Origin: Apostichopus japonicus
Lineage: Eukaryota > Echinodermata > Holothuroidea > Aspidochirotida > Stichopodidae
DNA length: 64,000 nt
Assembly: GCF_037975245.1 (NCBI RefSeq)
Contig: NC_092578.1
Coordinates: 7,901,501-7,965,500 of the forward strand
Direction: 5' to 3'
Below, in pieces: positions 47,431-59,600 of the stretch. How positions within the stretch are numbered: the stretch's first letter is position 1; every line of letters begins with the position of its first letter. A program made the translations under genes and the position numbers. The notes under the pieces are model-generated. The model had not been told where the DNA came from. It searched no databases and saw only the letters and a list, made by a program, of their open reading frames with translations.

Positions 47431-48880
47431 GTTGTTCCACGTCAAGAGTACAATGCCCCAACTTGTTTGCTTGCCAAAAGATTGTTGTTCAATCCCTTCT
47501 CCATAAAATAATATGCAATCTTACTGAAAATGTACCAACGTCCAGCACATTTCACATTTAAATCTTCCGGCCTTCGTTCATTGTAATGTGAAATAAAAAC
47601 TTGACAAGTGTGCATTTTTATGAAGCTTTAAGAATCAATCCTACTAAATATGTTTGAATGTATGTAGGCTGCACATGTGCGAAATAAATTAATCGAAATA
47701 AATTATGATGCTTCCGATAACTGTTTTACCTGAAAAGTTGTCAAGTAATTCGACGTATAAACTAAGGATAAAGTTCAAGTTGTATTTCCAGCGAATCGCA
47801 TATTTTTAATTTGTGTAGTTAAGTTCGAGCAACATGTTCTCTGTACACTTATTATTTAAAGCCTTCTTATGTTATATCGCTTAATTAAATAAGAAAGCTG
47901 ATGACAAAGAAACTTTGACCAAAATAGGACTGCTCAATACCTTTGCTGAAACACCAAACAGGATACCTCCGAAAACCATTGACAGAAATTATCAGCAAGA
48001 CATAGGCAGGTACACACAAAATATAACATACATGGTGTAGGGATACACACTGGCAGACACTGTGTAGTCGAACGTCAGTATAACACATTCATGCGTCAGC
48101 GGAAAGACGCAAGGTTGTACTGCGGTTTATTAGGAGAACCATTTTCTGTAGTAACTGTCTTCAGTAAGGAACAACATATTGAGCAATCCCGTTTTTCTCC
48201 TCTTCCGATTGGTTTAGTTTGTTAAACAAAGAGAAAGAAATTGTACTATAAGAATGCAGAGACTGGGAAAACAGACTACAGGGGTAACCATACTTTACAG
48301 TTTTAACGCCCACTTCCTCGCGCGCGCGCTTCTCCATATAAAACGTGTTTAAAGAATGATGGAAATTTCGATTAATCGATTATTAGAGGAAGTAGCGAGT
48401 TTGCCTTAAGATCTCGGAAGTTTGGGGTGGCAAGGGGGGGGGGGGGAGTAGGATTATGCTTGGGGAAGGGCGCAAGATTTTTTCACGTGTAGATAAAAGT
48501 GTAATAATATATACCAAGTTTGTCTAACGTGTGAAAATTGGCGTAGCAATGCACTGAAACGGGCTTATTTTGGCGTTGGTAAGCATAGTACGCAAATTTA
48601 CTTGAGTTCGCCAATGCAGCAATGTGCGTTAAGTGTGATGGATGATTTACTGATAATGTGTTTACTGTTAAACCATTCCAGCGGTTAAAATGAATGCAGT
48701 ATATATATATATTGACGTATAAGGTACATCACAACAACAAAAGAATAAAATATTACATTATAGAAAATATCATCAAAATCTCTTTAGTCAAAACTTTTCC
48801 TGAAATTCTTTCCAACTTTACTTGATGGGATAAGGCATGACAAATAAATCACATGCGCCTGCGAAGACTATAGACTTTAA
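47431..48880. repeat. Diverged duplication, copy A (partner 54690-56150)
   Basis: Collinear similarity to 54690-56150 shows at several anchors: CTTGCTTGCCAAAA, AATCCTACTAAATATGT, GACAAAGAAACTTTGA, ATATAAAACGTG...TTAAAGAAT and CGATTATTA. The partner lies directly upstream of the sulfotransferase/glycosyltransferase gene. No matching first exon follows this copy. Confidence 0.7.
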
Positions 48881-49243
48881 CACTGTAAACGAAAGCTAGT
48901 CTAATGGACAACAACAGTAGTCAAATGGTGTCTCTATCGACCCATTTTAATTAGTCAAAAGTACTCCCTCATGACTAATTTTTCTTTGTCTAATCTGATT
49001 ACTGATTTTTTAGTCAGCCCACAGTGTCTGAATCGACTAAGCAGTTAGTAGGGCGTCCAAAAACCTTATTCGGGGGTAATTTGACCAAGGAACATTAATC
49101 AGATGACTAGTTATTGTGGGTAGTCTATACTGTATACAGAACCTATACATGCATTCCAGAAGATATAGAGCCACTGAACGTAGACAGGAAGAGAATCAAC
49201 TTGTTAACAACACACTTTATTGGTATATAGTTACCTATAACAA
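48881..49243. other. Unassigned DNA
   Basis: Nothing recognised apart from several TTAGTC/GACTAA words between 48895 and 49050. Confidence 0.4.
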
Positions 49244-50463
49244 CATGGGCGGCGATCCTGGGGGGGGATGGGGGGATATATCCCCCCCATGAAAATGGGT
49301 GGAGGGGATGTAATACACCATATCCCCCCCACCAAATGCCAGGAATAAGAATATTTTCATGCCTTCATTTATGCATCATCGTGAATGTACGGCTCTTTTT
49401 TAGCTTCATTTCTCGCCTACCATAAACGCAGTGCGATCTTTTCAAATAAACCGTCTTTATAAAGCAAGAATAGTTGACTGTAGGCTTCATTGGACCTATA
49501 ACAGCAAAATGTATTATTGCGCCCACGGTATTGATATAGTACATAATGCACCCTCATAGTATTCATATAGGCCCTATAGTAGGCCTACACACATACATGT
49601 TCCCTCGAACAGCTGAGAATCTCATGTTACCAGGGTAATGCTTAATTAGGGGCGTCGGAGCGGTTCGCCGGACCAATATTCACGGCGCAAAAAAAAAAAA
49701 AGGGAGAAAAAAGTAGCACTAAGAAGAAAAAAAGGCAAAAAATAAAGAACCAAAATGAAACATACTTCAAAATGTGTTTCAGAAGATTAATCGGGTACAA
49801 AAACAGACAAGGGAGAATGCACAGAAGAAAAGCTCGGGAAGTGCCATTTCCTGCAATCTGGGAGGCATTTTTTCAAAATTTTCTCCATTACGCTACGCGC
49901 CAACCAATGGTGGCGCGTAGCGTAGTTTGACCTTCCAAACGTCCCCCCCCCCCGATAATTATGGTAGATGGTCACACTCTGATCTTCCGTACCAATCCCA
50001 AATAGCTTCCGACGCCCCTGTTAATACACGTACGTTTCACCTGGATGCCCTAGCAATCGGTACCTAGGAATGTAACTTTGTGTAATTGTGTATTGCATGT
50101 GTATAGGCCTATAATAGCCTGCATGAGGCCAGTTTCTTCATCGAATAATATGAAGAGCTCTCGAACATTCTAACGTAGCGCCTGAAACAAGATTGACAGG
50201 TGCAATTTTCCCAAAATAACACCCGAAATTTAAAAAAAAGTATTTTGGATCCTGATTATGAGATATTTCGGACATGATATCCCTATTTTAAAGTTGGGTA
50301 TATGCCGCTTGGAAACCTCGGCAAGTGCCGTTTCCGGCCATCTAGAGGGTTTGTAAATCCCAAAATTTTCTTGTACGCTTCGCGCCAACTAATGGTGGCG
50401 CTACGCTTAGATAGTGAACAAGGTCATATCCCCCCCACTCGGAAGTACGGATCGCCGCCCATG
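49244..50463. mobile_element. hAT-type element (outer)
   Basis: Perfect 15-bp terminal inverted repeats, CATGGGCGGCGATCC, are flanked by a perfect 8-bp duplication, TATAACAA, at 49236-49243 and 50464-50471. Poly-G/poly-C runs lie just inside the ends. A second element is nested at about 49647-50020. No transposase remains. Confidence 0.93.
49647..50020. mobile_element. Nested element with GGGGCGTCGGA termini
   Basis: The ends TAGGGGCGTCGGAGC and GCTTCCGACGCCCCTG are inverted repeats. The direct flank shares only TTAAT, so the 8-bp hAT-type duplication is not confirmed. The interior carries the shared hAT module, which favours hAT membership with a mutated or mis-set boundary. Confidence 0.65.
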
Positions 50464-50628
50464 TATAACAACTAACTTCAGGATTAACTGAGTGTTCATG
50501 AAATATATGTACCAACAGCAAATAACACTTATGCAATATAAAACATATAGTTAAACATTTAATGGCTTACAAAGTTAACTTTCAAAGTATAAAGGAAATG
50601 CATTATCACTTCTACTTTTGGTGATTCT

Positions 50629-51812
50629 TCATAGAGAACGGCTTGCAAGAAGCTTCTCAGAGTATTCATTGTTTTTTACAATTACTGCATCATGTTCACA
50701 AAGGATGCGAAGAGTCTGTCCAACCTTTTATAAAGCAAGTGCTGATAAACTGAAGCTAAACCACTGAAATACATAAAAAGAAAGATGAATAGTCTTTATC
50801 CATAGAAAATAATGATTATAAGTACTGGTAGTTTTAAGCACACGGTAAAGAGTTGATTTTCAGTATTTGAAAGTTATGAGGAGCACCGATTCAGTGAATC
50901 CATTTCTGCTTGAGCCAAAGCTCCTGGTTGAACAGTATGGAATACACAGTTAAAACACACACAGCACAGTTAAAACACTGTACACTAAAACACAGAAACA
51001 ATCCATATGTAGTTAAATTAACATGACATGGGATCATCATCTGGTAATAACCAATGTGCCCAATAATGAATGGAACATGATAAACTGTTTGACGGTCTTT
51101 TCATGCTAACTGCGTTGATCCCATGCCACAAAGAATAGAGTTCTAATGAAAGAAAAAAAAATGTCAAAATCAAACGTGCATGTATGTGTACAAAAACTGG
51201 TCACATAAATACACCCTGAACGAAATCATGCAGGACTCCATTCACTTAAAAATTATGAGACATTTCAAGTAATGCCGCAGGCTGCAAACTCTAGTGACGG
51301 AGCTAAGGGTATTGTTCAGGGAGGGCGAGAATGTTCTTTAGGGGTGCCTTCGACACTATCTAAGCGGAGCGCCACCACAGGTTGGCGCGGAGCGTACATA
51401 TATTTTTTGAGTAAAGATACTCCCTAGATCGCCGGAAATGACCCTTTTCGGGCCTTGCTAATTTGCAGATAAACGAAGAATAAATAGGTGTCATCGCCAT
51501 TTTGTCAGGAAATTACACCAACTAATTGTGACAAATGTCAATAGGTATATGAGAGAGCAATAAAAAAGTCAATAATCTCGAATAAGTAAAAAGTGTTAAA
51601 GAGCTGAAAAGGGCACCAGCAGTCCATTTGAGTCCGTCGGGGAGGGGGGGGGGGAGCATCCGCCCCTCTGACTGTAAGGACGCTCCGCCACTAGTAAACT
51701 CATTAATATATACTGAACCACATCACTACCTTTAACTTGATGCAGTACATCGTCATCTTGCACTATATTAAACAGACACTTTAGGAGCTCTCTCTCTTCA
51801 TCCATTGAGAAA
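50629..51812 (-). CDS. Candidate last two exons of an unidentified minus-strand gene
   Basis: Exon 51812-51737 follows AACCTAG and reads FSMDEERELLKCLFNIVQDD, then DVLHQ before GTTAAA. Exon 50724-50629 follows ATAAAAG and reads VGQTLRILCEHDAVIVKNNE, then YSEKLLASRSL and a stop. The phase agrees (0). The joined text looks helical, like an armadillo/HEAT-type helix pair. The MITE at 51292-51693 sits inside the intron. Both splice sites chosen are weak, and an alternative donor (GTAGTG) 7 bases on would break the frame. I do not recognise the protein. Confidence 0.35.
51292..51693. mobile_element. hAT-type MITE, relative of 34035-34434
   Basis: The ends TAGTGACGGAGC and GCTCCGCCACTA are flanked by GCAAACTC/GTAAACTC (7 of 8 matching). 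The 402-bp interior is the inverted counterpart of the nested MITE in CFAP69 intron 20. Confidence 0.85.
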
Positions 51813-52208
51813 CTAGGTTAACATGATAGCTCCTTTGTTCACATAATTACATGAAGTCTTACATAATACCATTTGCTCAGTTCTTGAATCATGAATGTGG
51901 GAGAATCTAATAAGACCACAACTGTATGATTGTAGCGTTTTGTTGCCGTACATTTTCGTAGAACTGGTATTTATAAGTTTTCGGCTTTGACATAGCAAAA
52001 CGTTTGTCTTTTTTCATCATTTTGAAAAATATTGGCAAAATTATGAATCTGTGATACATTGTCATACCATATATGCATCGTACGCTGACAAAATTAACCC
52101 TGCTTTGTGCTGTTTTGATTATTCTGTTTTCAAAGCTTACACCAGAACGATTTGAAGTATATGTAATGTCATAAGAGAGCATCTTTTTGTTTTCTTGTTT
52201 CAACTTAC

Positions 52209-52334
52209 CCTTGAAAAAAAGTGAACGTTTCTGAATTTCATTACCACTGACACAATTGACATATGCCAACTAATCAAGAACAAGTGACTGGTGTCTTCTT
52301 TTGCTTTCACAAAAACATGCAAATCTGTGACATC
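52209..52334 (-). CDS. Candidate minus-strand exon
   Basis: A TTTTTCAG acceptor and a GTAAGT donor bracket 126 bases open for 42 codons, starting DVTDLHVFVKAKEDTSHLFL. DVTDLHxFV recalls a segment I remember from the giant E3 ligase RNF213, but this rests on eight residues from memory. The second half reads better in another frame, which might mean a frameshift and a pseudogene. It does not join in phase to the exon at 51812, so at least one further exon would be needed. Confidence 0.25.
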
Positions 52335-52869
52335 CTGAAAAAGCAAACAGGTCAAATCATTGAAAGCCAACTATTAAAGAGTCATTCAACAATCACATTG
52401 CTTATAATCCAATGGGATCAAGTCTTATAGAAAACCTATTCGAGAAATCAGCAATAGAACTGTACACAGGTACAAGTGAAAATTTGACTACTGCAGCATT
52501 AAAGTACACAATTTCCGACGACTCTAAATATTTCTTGAATAAGGATATTAAATGCTGGTCTTGAATCTTTATGGATACATAGATATTACTCCTGGTTTAA
52601 TATAGGAAACTATCCAAAAAACAAACAAAACAACAACAACAACATTTTTTTGTGGAGGTCAAAGTTCATTTGGGGTCACCAGAGGCCAAAATTGTGGAAA
52701 CCATATTTTATAAGCTACCGTATCTCCCACCGACCAGCCTATCAAATAACATGTGCGTAACGCCTCATTATAATATGAGGCTGTTGGAATTTGTAAATTA
52801 GCTTATAGAATCAAACAAAATCTCATGAACAAAGTCCGTAGGCTTTAGCTTTATGGCGAGCCATCAGTC
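52335..52869. other. Unassigned DNA
   Basis: Nothing recognised. An (AAC)n-like run lies near 52621-52645. Confidence 0.4.
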
Positions 52870-53065
52870 TCAAATCGCGGGGAATCGACATATACCGATT
52901 AAAATCGACCTATACCAATTTTTTTCGACTTATACCAGTTTCCAGCAGCTAAAAGTTACTTCTACTGATTTAAATCGACATATACCAATTTATTTCGAGT
53001 TATACCAGTTTAAATCGACATATACCGATTTAAATCGACATATACCAATTTAAATCAATGATATG
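52870..53065. repeat. Short degenerate array of about 21-24 bp units
   Basis: About eight copies of a unit like AAATCGACATATACCAATTT, with the ends drifting between CGACATATACC, CGACCTATACC and CGAGTTATACC. Confidence 0.8.
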
Positions 53066-53744
53066 TAAAATAAATCGGTACATGTCAAAGACTCCGAGGC
53101 TTAATGCACTACACTCTAACTCTGTTATTATTTGTAATTATCCACCACAGTAGGAACACGTGTATCAAACATGTAGCCCTAGGCTAGGCCAAGTAGCGCT
53201 GAAGAATAACAGCGGACGGTATGCAAAATCCCATAGAAAAATCTATGGCATTTTCCAATTGATAAATAACCAGAACCTGAAAACAAAAATATACGTAGCA
53301 TGGTGGGCTCATAATTGACGCAATTAAGGATTTGATTAACGATGTCTATCAACGAAAAATCCAAATCACACAACTTTATGCATTTTTAATAGAATCTGTA
53401 GTTCCTCGGAAATGTAATGACCAAAAACTATTTATTGTTCAGTGCCTACGCAACGTACAATTGAGCAGAATTTGACCACAAAGATGTATGCCGTATCAAG
53501 TTCTTTTATACCCCTAAATTGACACATTCAGCGATAAGCTAACTGTATAGTGGGGCCTAAGTATATACACCCATTGACGTTTGATGCTGTTGGCTATGCT
53601 CTGAGCCTCTAAGCTCAGGTCACAAAGAGTAGTGGTATCATATTGAGGTAATTTTGGTTATTTTTAGGAAGTGAGATTTCAAAATGCCCCCCCCCCCAAA
53701 AGGTGCAAAACTGGAGGAGGGTGTTAAAAGCATTAAAAAAAAAA

Positions 53745-54043
53745 ACTAGTCTCAACACATTAATGTTTGTCTATTTTTGTTTACGTTTTTAACTTTCTCA
53801 GTTTAATCAAGTGTTGCTTCTGGAAAATTATTGTTGGGTCTTTTTTAAAGGATTATTGTAACCTACAAAATTGCGAAATATAGCACCATGTTTCATCTAG
53901 GCATTCCTTAACTTCCAAAAAATCTCATCTTAGACCCCTCCCCCAGGACGACGATCACTATGTAAGTAACATATCGAAGAATAATGGGCCAGTCTTAGGT
54001 GAAAAAATGCCCAGGCCGGTTTAAAGACCCAGTCCGCCCCTGC
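53745..54043. mobile_element. Truncated hAT end, inverted relative of 12379-13218
   Basis: It ends in CAGTCCGCCCCTG. Moving leftward it matches the first ~270 bases of the element at 12379 in reverse orientation (AGACCCCTCCCCCAGG, GGCATTCCTTAA, AGGATTATTGTAACCTAC). The other terminus and the transposase part are absent. Confidence 0.75.
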
Positions 54044-54610
54044 CTCTAGCCACCGGGTTCCTAAACAAGGGGACCCCTCCACCTGCCAGGGCTGAAGCCT
54101 CGTCCCAGTTTAAAAAATCTAAGGTATCTAGGGAACTTTTAAGATTATTTTTAGCATAGATTTTATGGACTAAGTATTTGATTAAAAGGTCGTGGATTAG
54201 GGGATCAAGAAGGAGGGTCTTTTCAAGGTTTTTTTGTTAAAAATAATAAGCTGTTCAAAAAGTGGTAAAGACTAGTGGAGATATAACTAGGGATAATGAG
54301 ACAAATCCTATGGGCTTTATTATTAATTATGTTTAATTGGGAAATATGGGATTTATTACAACTAAGTAGGCAGATGCTGCCATAAGTAATGATTGGTTGG
54401 ATTTTTGAGTTATAATTTCACGTGAAGTGTAGAGTGTGGAATAATTGATATGTAGGGCCTAGTACGCAGGTCTGTCTCGGGGAGAAGAGGAACCATACTG
54501 TTTTGAAGGGTTTCAAAAGTCATCTAGGTTAACGGAGGAAACATACTCCAAAATTAAAGCTTGGTAAGATTCACAATTACTAGAAATGTCCACCTTAGTA
54601 AGGACAACAA
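54044..54610 (-). mobile_element. LINE 3' fragment, minus strand
   Basis: Minus-strand translation near 54420-54240 reads PIITYGSICLLSCNKSHISQ, then LNIINNKAHRICL, the usual C-terminal block of I/jockey-type LINEs. The distal part shares CTCTAGCCACCGGGTTCCTA with the 3' UTR-like tail at 43140-43170, so it belongs to the same family as the LINE at 41190-43330. Confidence 0.65.
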
Positions 54611-54689
54611 TGCTATCGGTCTTTAATAAAGTCAAAGTTAATTTGAGGTCAAAGTCCACAAACGCAAACAATATCTCAAAAAATACGTT

Positions 54690-56150
54690 TTGGTTATACT
54701 GTGTTTAGTATATTGTTCCACTTTAATGAGCACAAAAGCCTCACTTCTATGTCTCGGGTTCGATTTGACCGATTGAGAAGGATAATAACACAACGGTTTT
54801 TGATCGCTTTCTGCTTTATTGCTTACCAGACTCAAGAGGTCACTTCCAGGTCAATACAAGGTGTACACATATACATTATCACCCAATACGTTTCCATATC
54901 AATACATTACACACTATCTTGTTGCTTGCCAAAAATTTGTTGTTCACTCCCTGCTCCATATTATGAATGCAATCCTACTGAAAATGTAACAAATTCAATA
55001 CACATTTCACATTGAAAGCTTATGGCCTTTTTCATTTTAATGTGAAATGAAACTGACGAGTGTGTATTTTTATGAAAGTTTAAGAACCAATCCTACTAAA
55101 TATGTCTGAATGTATTTAGGTATATATGCGAAATAAATAGTCTATCGGAAAAAAATTATCAAAATTACAGTAACCATGTGAGCTTGAAATGTTATCAAGT
55201 AATTAGAATAAACTAACGAGAAAGGTAAAGTTGGATTTCTTGCGACGCGCAGCTTTGTGGTTTGTGGTAATGACCTTATTATCAAAAGTGTAAAGGTCTA
55301 ATTATCTTATATCGATTAATTAAACAAGGAACGTATCGACAAAGGAAACTTTGATAATAAATTGGACTGCGTGATACTTTTGCTAAAAACACCGAAGAGC
55401 GTTGGGAAACTGTAGTCGAAATAGTTACTTCGTGCCACCTCCGAAGACACGAGATTGTACACAAGCAATCTGGCAGGCAGTACGTATAGTCGAACGCTTT
55501 TATAATACATCCATGCATCAACGAAAAAGATACAAGGGTACACTGCAGTTTTTTAGGAGAACCATTTTTGTTGAGAGTTAAATTGGTAACTGACTCCAGT
55601 AGAGAACAATATATTAAGCAATCCAGTATCTCTCCTTTCCCGTATTGTTCTGTGTGTTCAAAAAGGGAAAAGAATTGTAGTATAAGCAGGGAGCTGCTAC
55701 TCCCTGGTATAAGAACACAGAGACTACAGTAGTAAGCATAAAAACAGACAGTCATTCTACGGTTAACACCCACTCCCCGCGCCCTTTCCTATATAAAACG
55801 TGCTTAAAGAATCGTGGAAATGTCGGCAAATCGATTATTAAAGGTGGTAGCATTTTGGAAACATCGCAAACTAATGATTTTGTATCAAAGTGCGGGGTAT
55901 TTGGGTTGGGAATATGGTGGTGGATGGGGGTTCGGCACAAGAATTGTTCACGTGCAGTTAAAATTTAACATGATGTTACATGTTTTTGTCAAACGTGTGC
56001 AAAATTGGTACTTTGACGTATGGAGTATATCACAGTTACATAAAGAGATATGGATAGTGTCATTAAACATCTCTCGAGTCACAACCTTTACTGATTTTGT
56101 TTCCAATATTACGGCATAAGGCTTGACAAAATAATAAATCTCGTTCGTGT
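54690..56150. repeat. Diverged duplication, copy B, upstream of the sulfotransferase gene
   Basis: Partner of 47431-48880, in the same orientation. It ends about 490 bases before the first coding exon at 56642 and contains a CCTATATAAAACG stretch at 55790-55802 that is conserved in copy A. It may hold the promoter or 5' UTR of the downstream gene, but no transcription start can be fixed. Confidence 0.65.
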
Positions 56151-56641
56151 GCGGAACTGAAGGGTTAAACTAGACTGCCACGTCTTTTCAGTTCACTCAT
56201 CCGCATAATTACAGTATAGGACAGGCAGGTCGATTGACTAGACTACGAGCTCAAATGGAGCGAAATTGATCACGTGGTCTCCATATTTGATTTAGTTGAA
56301 TGCGATTGGTTGAATGTCCAGCCAATGAGGTACTAGATGAAAGTGGTGAATATGAAAAAAAACCTCGCCCATGTCAGTAACCCATGTATAGACTGAAGTA
56401 TATTCGGCCGTGGGCGGGAAATTGGTTTTGTAATCATTCACGTCGAACAAAATATATTCCTACGGATAACAAATGCGTTGAGAACTTTCCACGGATAAAT
56501 ATGACAGCCTGCACTTTTTTTTAGATAAAGAGTTTTAGGTTTATATATTTATAGAAAAATATTTATAGATATATATTTTAGATAAATATACATATACTCA
56601 TTTTAATATCTCACGTGGAAAGTAACAGTTTTGCAATAAAG

Positions 56642-59600
56642 ATGTTACTTTGCGTCATCGGTAATTCAAAACGTTCGTTGTTTCTTTCATTACTACTGTT
56701 AACGGAACTGTTACTCATGTCGTTGTTTTGTATGTATGTTCTGAAACATGTATCGATTGAACAAATCAATAGTTTTACGAGAAATAAGGAAATGAGCGGG
56801 CCTAACGGAAGCTCCTATGAAGACATACAAGGTTTGTAAAACATTATTTTTCGTTTCTTTAAAGATGTTATGTCGTCTCAGCGGAATCAAACAATATTGT
56901 ATGCTGGATTTTACGTGACGTAACAGCTTTTCCTTTTTCTGAACTTCTAATTGAGAGCTGATTTGCAAGATTAATCGATAAGTGTGCAATGTGTTCCCAT
57001 GTGTGCTATATTGGGTACATATGTATAGACTACGTCATACGACCGACTATACATACAATAGGCTTGTTTAAGCAGTATACGCATGTTGGTTATAGGAGGG
57101 CCACTCAATCGGCTTGATAAAAAAAAAGGGGAAGACGGAAGTGGAATTGTCAAGGGGAGGGGGTTGGTGGGTGGTATATAAACATATGGTTTATATTTTG
57201 AGACAATCTTTCCTGTGTCAGCACTCTCTTGTACTCAATTGTTCGAACTTGACAAGTGTTTGAAATTAAATATCAACATGTGAAATACAAATTAAGTTGA
57301 GTTCGCCTTAAAGCCAAACGTGACCCATCTTTCGATTAGCAAATTTATAACTTTGAACATATCGGTCCGTTATAGGTGTAACGAGCGAAACCTTCTTGGT
57401 TCCAGTTTCACCAGAGTAAATCAAATTTTCTAAAGTATCTACATTTGTACTTTCCTTTGCAAAAACCATGGAAGGATTATGTCAGGTGAGGAAATCAATA
57501 AAAGCACAAATCTGAGGTATGACTGTTTTTTGTTATGAAAATGACATGTCTGACATACATATATTCACGAAGTTAATTTGTAGATCCTGTGTAGGCATCT
57601 CTTTTTACATTAATATTAACAGTATAGTACGATAAGGTGTACATGTATGTCAACAAAAGGCTGGCGATTTTGTACCGTATTGAGAATATTTTAGCAGCGC
57701 ATAAACTGCAGCAACTTGATGCCAGGTTTAATATGGTTTTCTGTATCATTGTTCTGGGTATTGACCCTTCGATCAGTTTTTTGTTTTTATGCAATGAGTA
57801 TTGACCACTGACCTCTACCAGGTAGAGGTCAGTGGTATTGACTATACAATCGACGTTTCGAAAACATAACAGGCCGGATCTTATCTGCGGTCGCATGGAA
57901 AGCCGTTTCAACATCTAATAAGCAATTTCAGATATCTCGAAATAGTTTCAGATATCTCAAATTAAATTACAGATATCTCCAATTTATTTAAGATATCTAC
58001 AAATAATTGCAGATATCTCGAAAGACCAGAGAATTTCTGATATCTGAAATTGAATTTAAGATATCTCGAAATCTATTTCAGATATCTCGAATTCAATTTC
58101 AGATATCTCGAATTAAATGTAAGAAATCTCGAATTTAATTTTAGATATCTGAAATAGAATTGTAGATATCTCATATAAGAAACAATTTAATATAAATTCC
58201 CGATTGAATGTTAAAATGGCTTTCCGTACGGTCGTGCTTAAATACACGAGCATATTAATATAATAAGCCATATCGGCATGATCAGTGTACTTTTAATAGA
58301 ATCTTAAATCAGATATTCCATTCTAACAAATTTCGGAATCCCCCCCCCCATCCCCTGAAAACTCCTTGAAATTATAGACTTTTAATAGCTCCAAGCATTC
58401 CCTCTATGATACTTCGTTTTTATATCTCCTCCCCTCCCCATGCCCCTCAACAATAAAGAAAAGTATATTATACGGTAAACCTCTCTCTAGTTTCACAGGA
58501 AAGGGTGCCAGCAACGCGCTTAGCAACACTACAACAAATTGAAAAATATTTTATTAAACGATGGGTACAAACAAACGCATTCATTATTTGTTTAAAGGGA
58601 TAAATTATGATAAATTGCTACAAAAGCGTTGAGAGTCTATATTATAGAGCACAGATGTTGTTGCTTAATTTCAACAAAAAAAGGGTAATGTTATTGGTAT
58701 TCAGCAATATTTGTGGAAGAACTATAATACAAAGGACATAATATGGGTATTGTATGAGTAATATATAGTGATGACACTATAGTGGTCATACACCCAAAGT
58801 TCTGGATGAGATTTACAACTCCATCTGGGAGTCCTCCACGGGAAAAAAAATAGGCGTGTAGTGGTGCATTCTGCAGAATGTTGAATAATTTGTATAACTA
58901 TTTCTACTTGCAGGGTTGTGCTAATTACTACTTGTTATTAGCAAAACAAAACACCCCAGGATCCGCGACTGCTATGAGTGACTGGACTGCGTAGTCTAAC
59001 ACAAGTAAAGAAGTCAAGTGATCCACTAACAAGCTACACAAAGTCACTGTTTGTAAACATTGATGTATTGTTTATTGACACTTTTTAATGCCTTTGTTTG
59101 TAACAGCTAATTGCTTCAAATCATTTCCTGACGATGCTTTGGTTTCTTCTCATTTGAATGACGGTGTACTAACCCTACACCATACAATGTTGTCATAGAT
59201 TATTTACCTTCAATGTAGAATAACATTAGTCATTAGCTGCACTTTTCGCTGCATCGCATGAACACATTACTACACAACAATTCATCACACTGCACTGTAT
59301 GAATACGCACAACTTAATAACACTGCATTGTATGACCACTTGACTACACAACACTTCACCAAACTGCACTGCATAACCACACGAGTACATAAGACTCCAC
59401 CACGCTGTACTACTACATGACTAAATGGCTACTCCAAATTTCATCGCACTGCACTGCCTGATTACATGACTACACAAGCCACCATCATATTTTACTACAT
59501 GACTACACAATTACGCAAAACTTCATCACACCGTACTGCCGCTACATAAGTATACAATTTTTTGTCGCACTACTCTACCATATGACAAGGTTGTCGCATT

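Noticed and set aside
51907-52269. 120-codon minus-strand frame as a gene
   Set aside because: It mixes frames across a candidate splice donor at 52209, is Lys/Asn/Phe-rich further on, and has no recognisable domain.
55282-55773. 163-codon minus-strand frame
   Set aside because: It lies in the duplicated block; the counterpart in copy A does not keep the frame open, so it is not under coding constraint.
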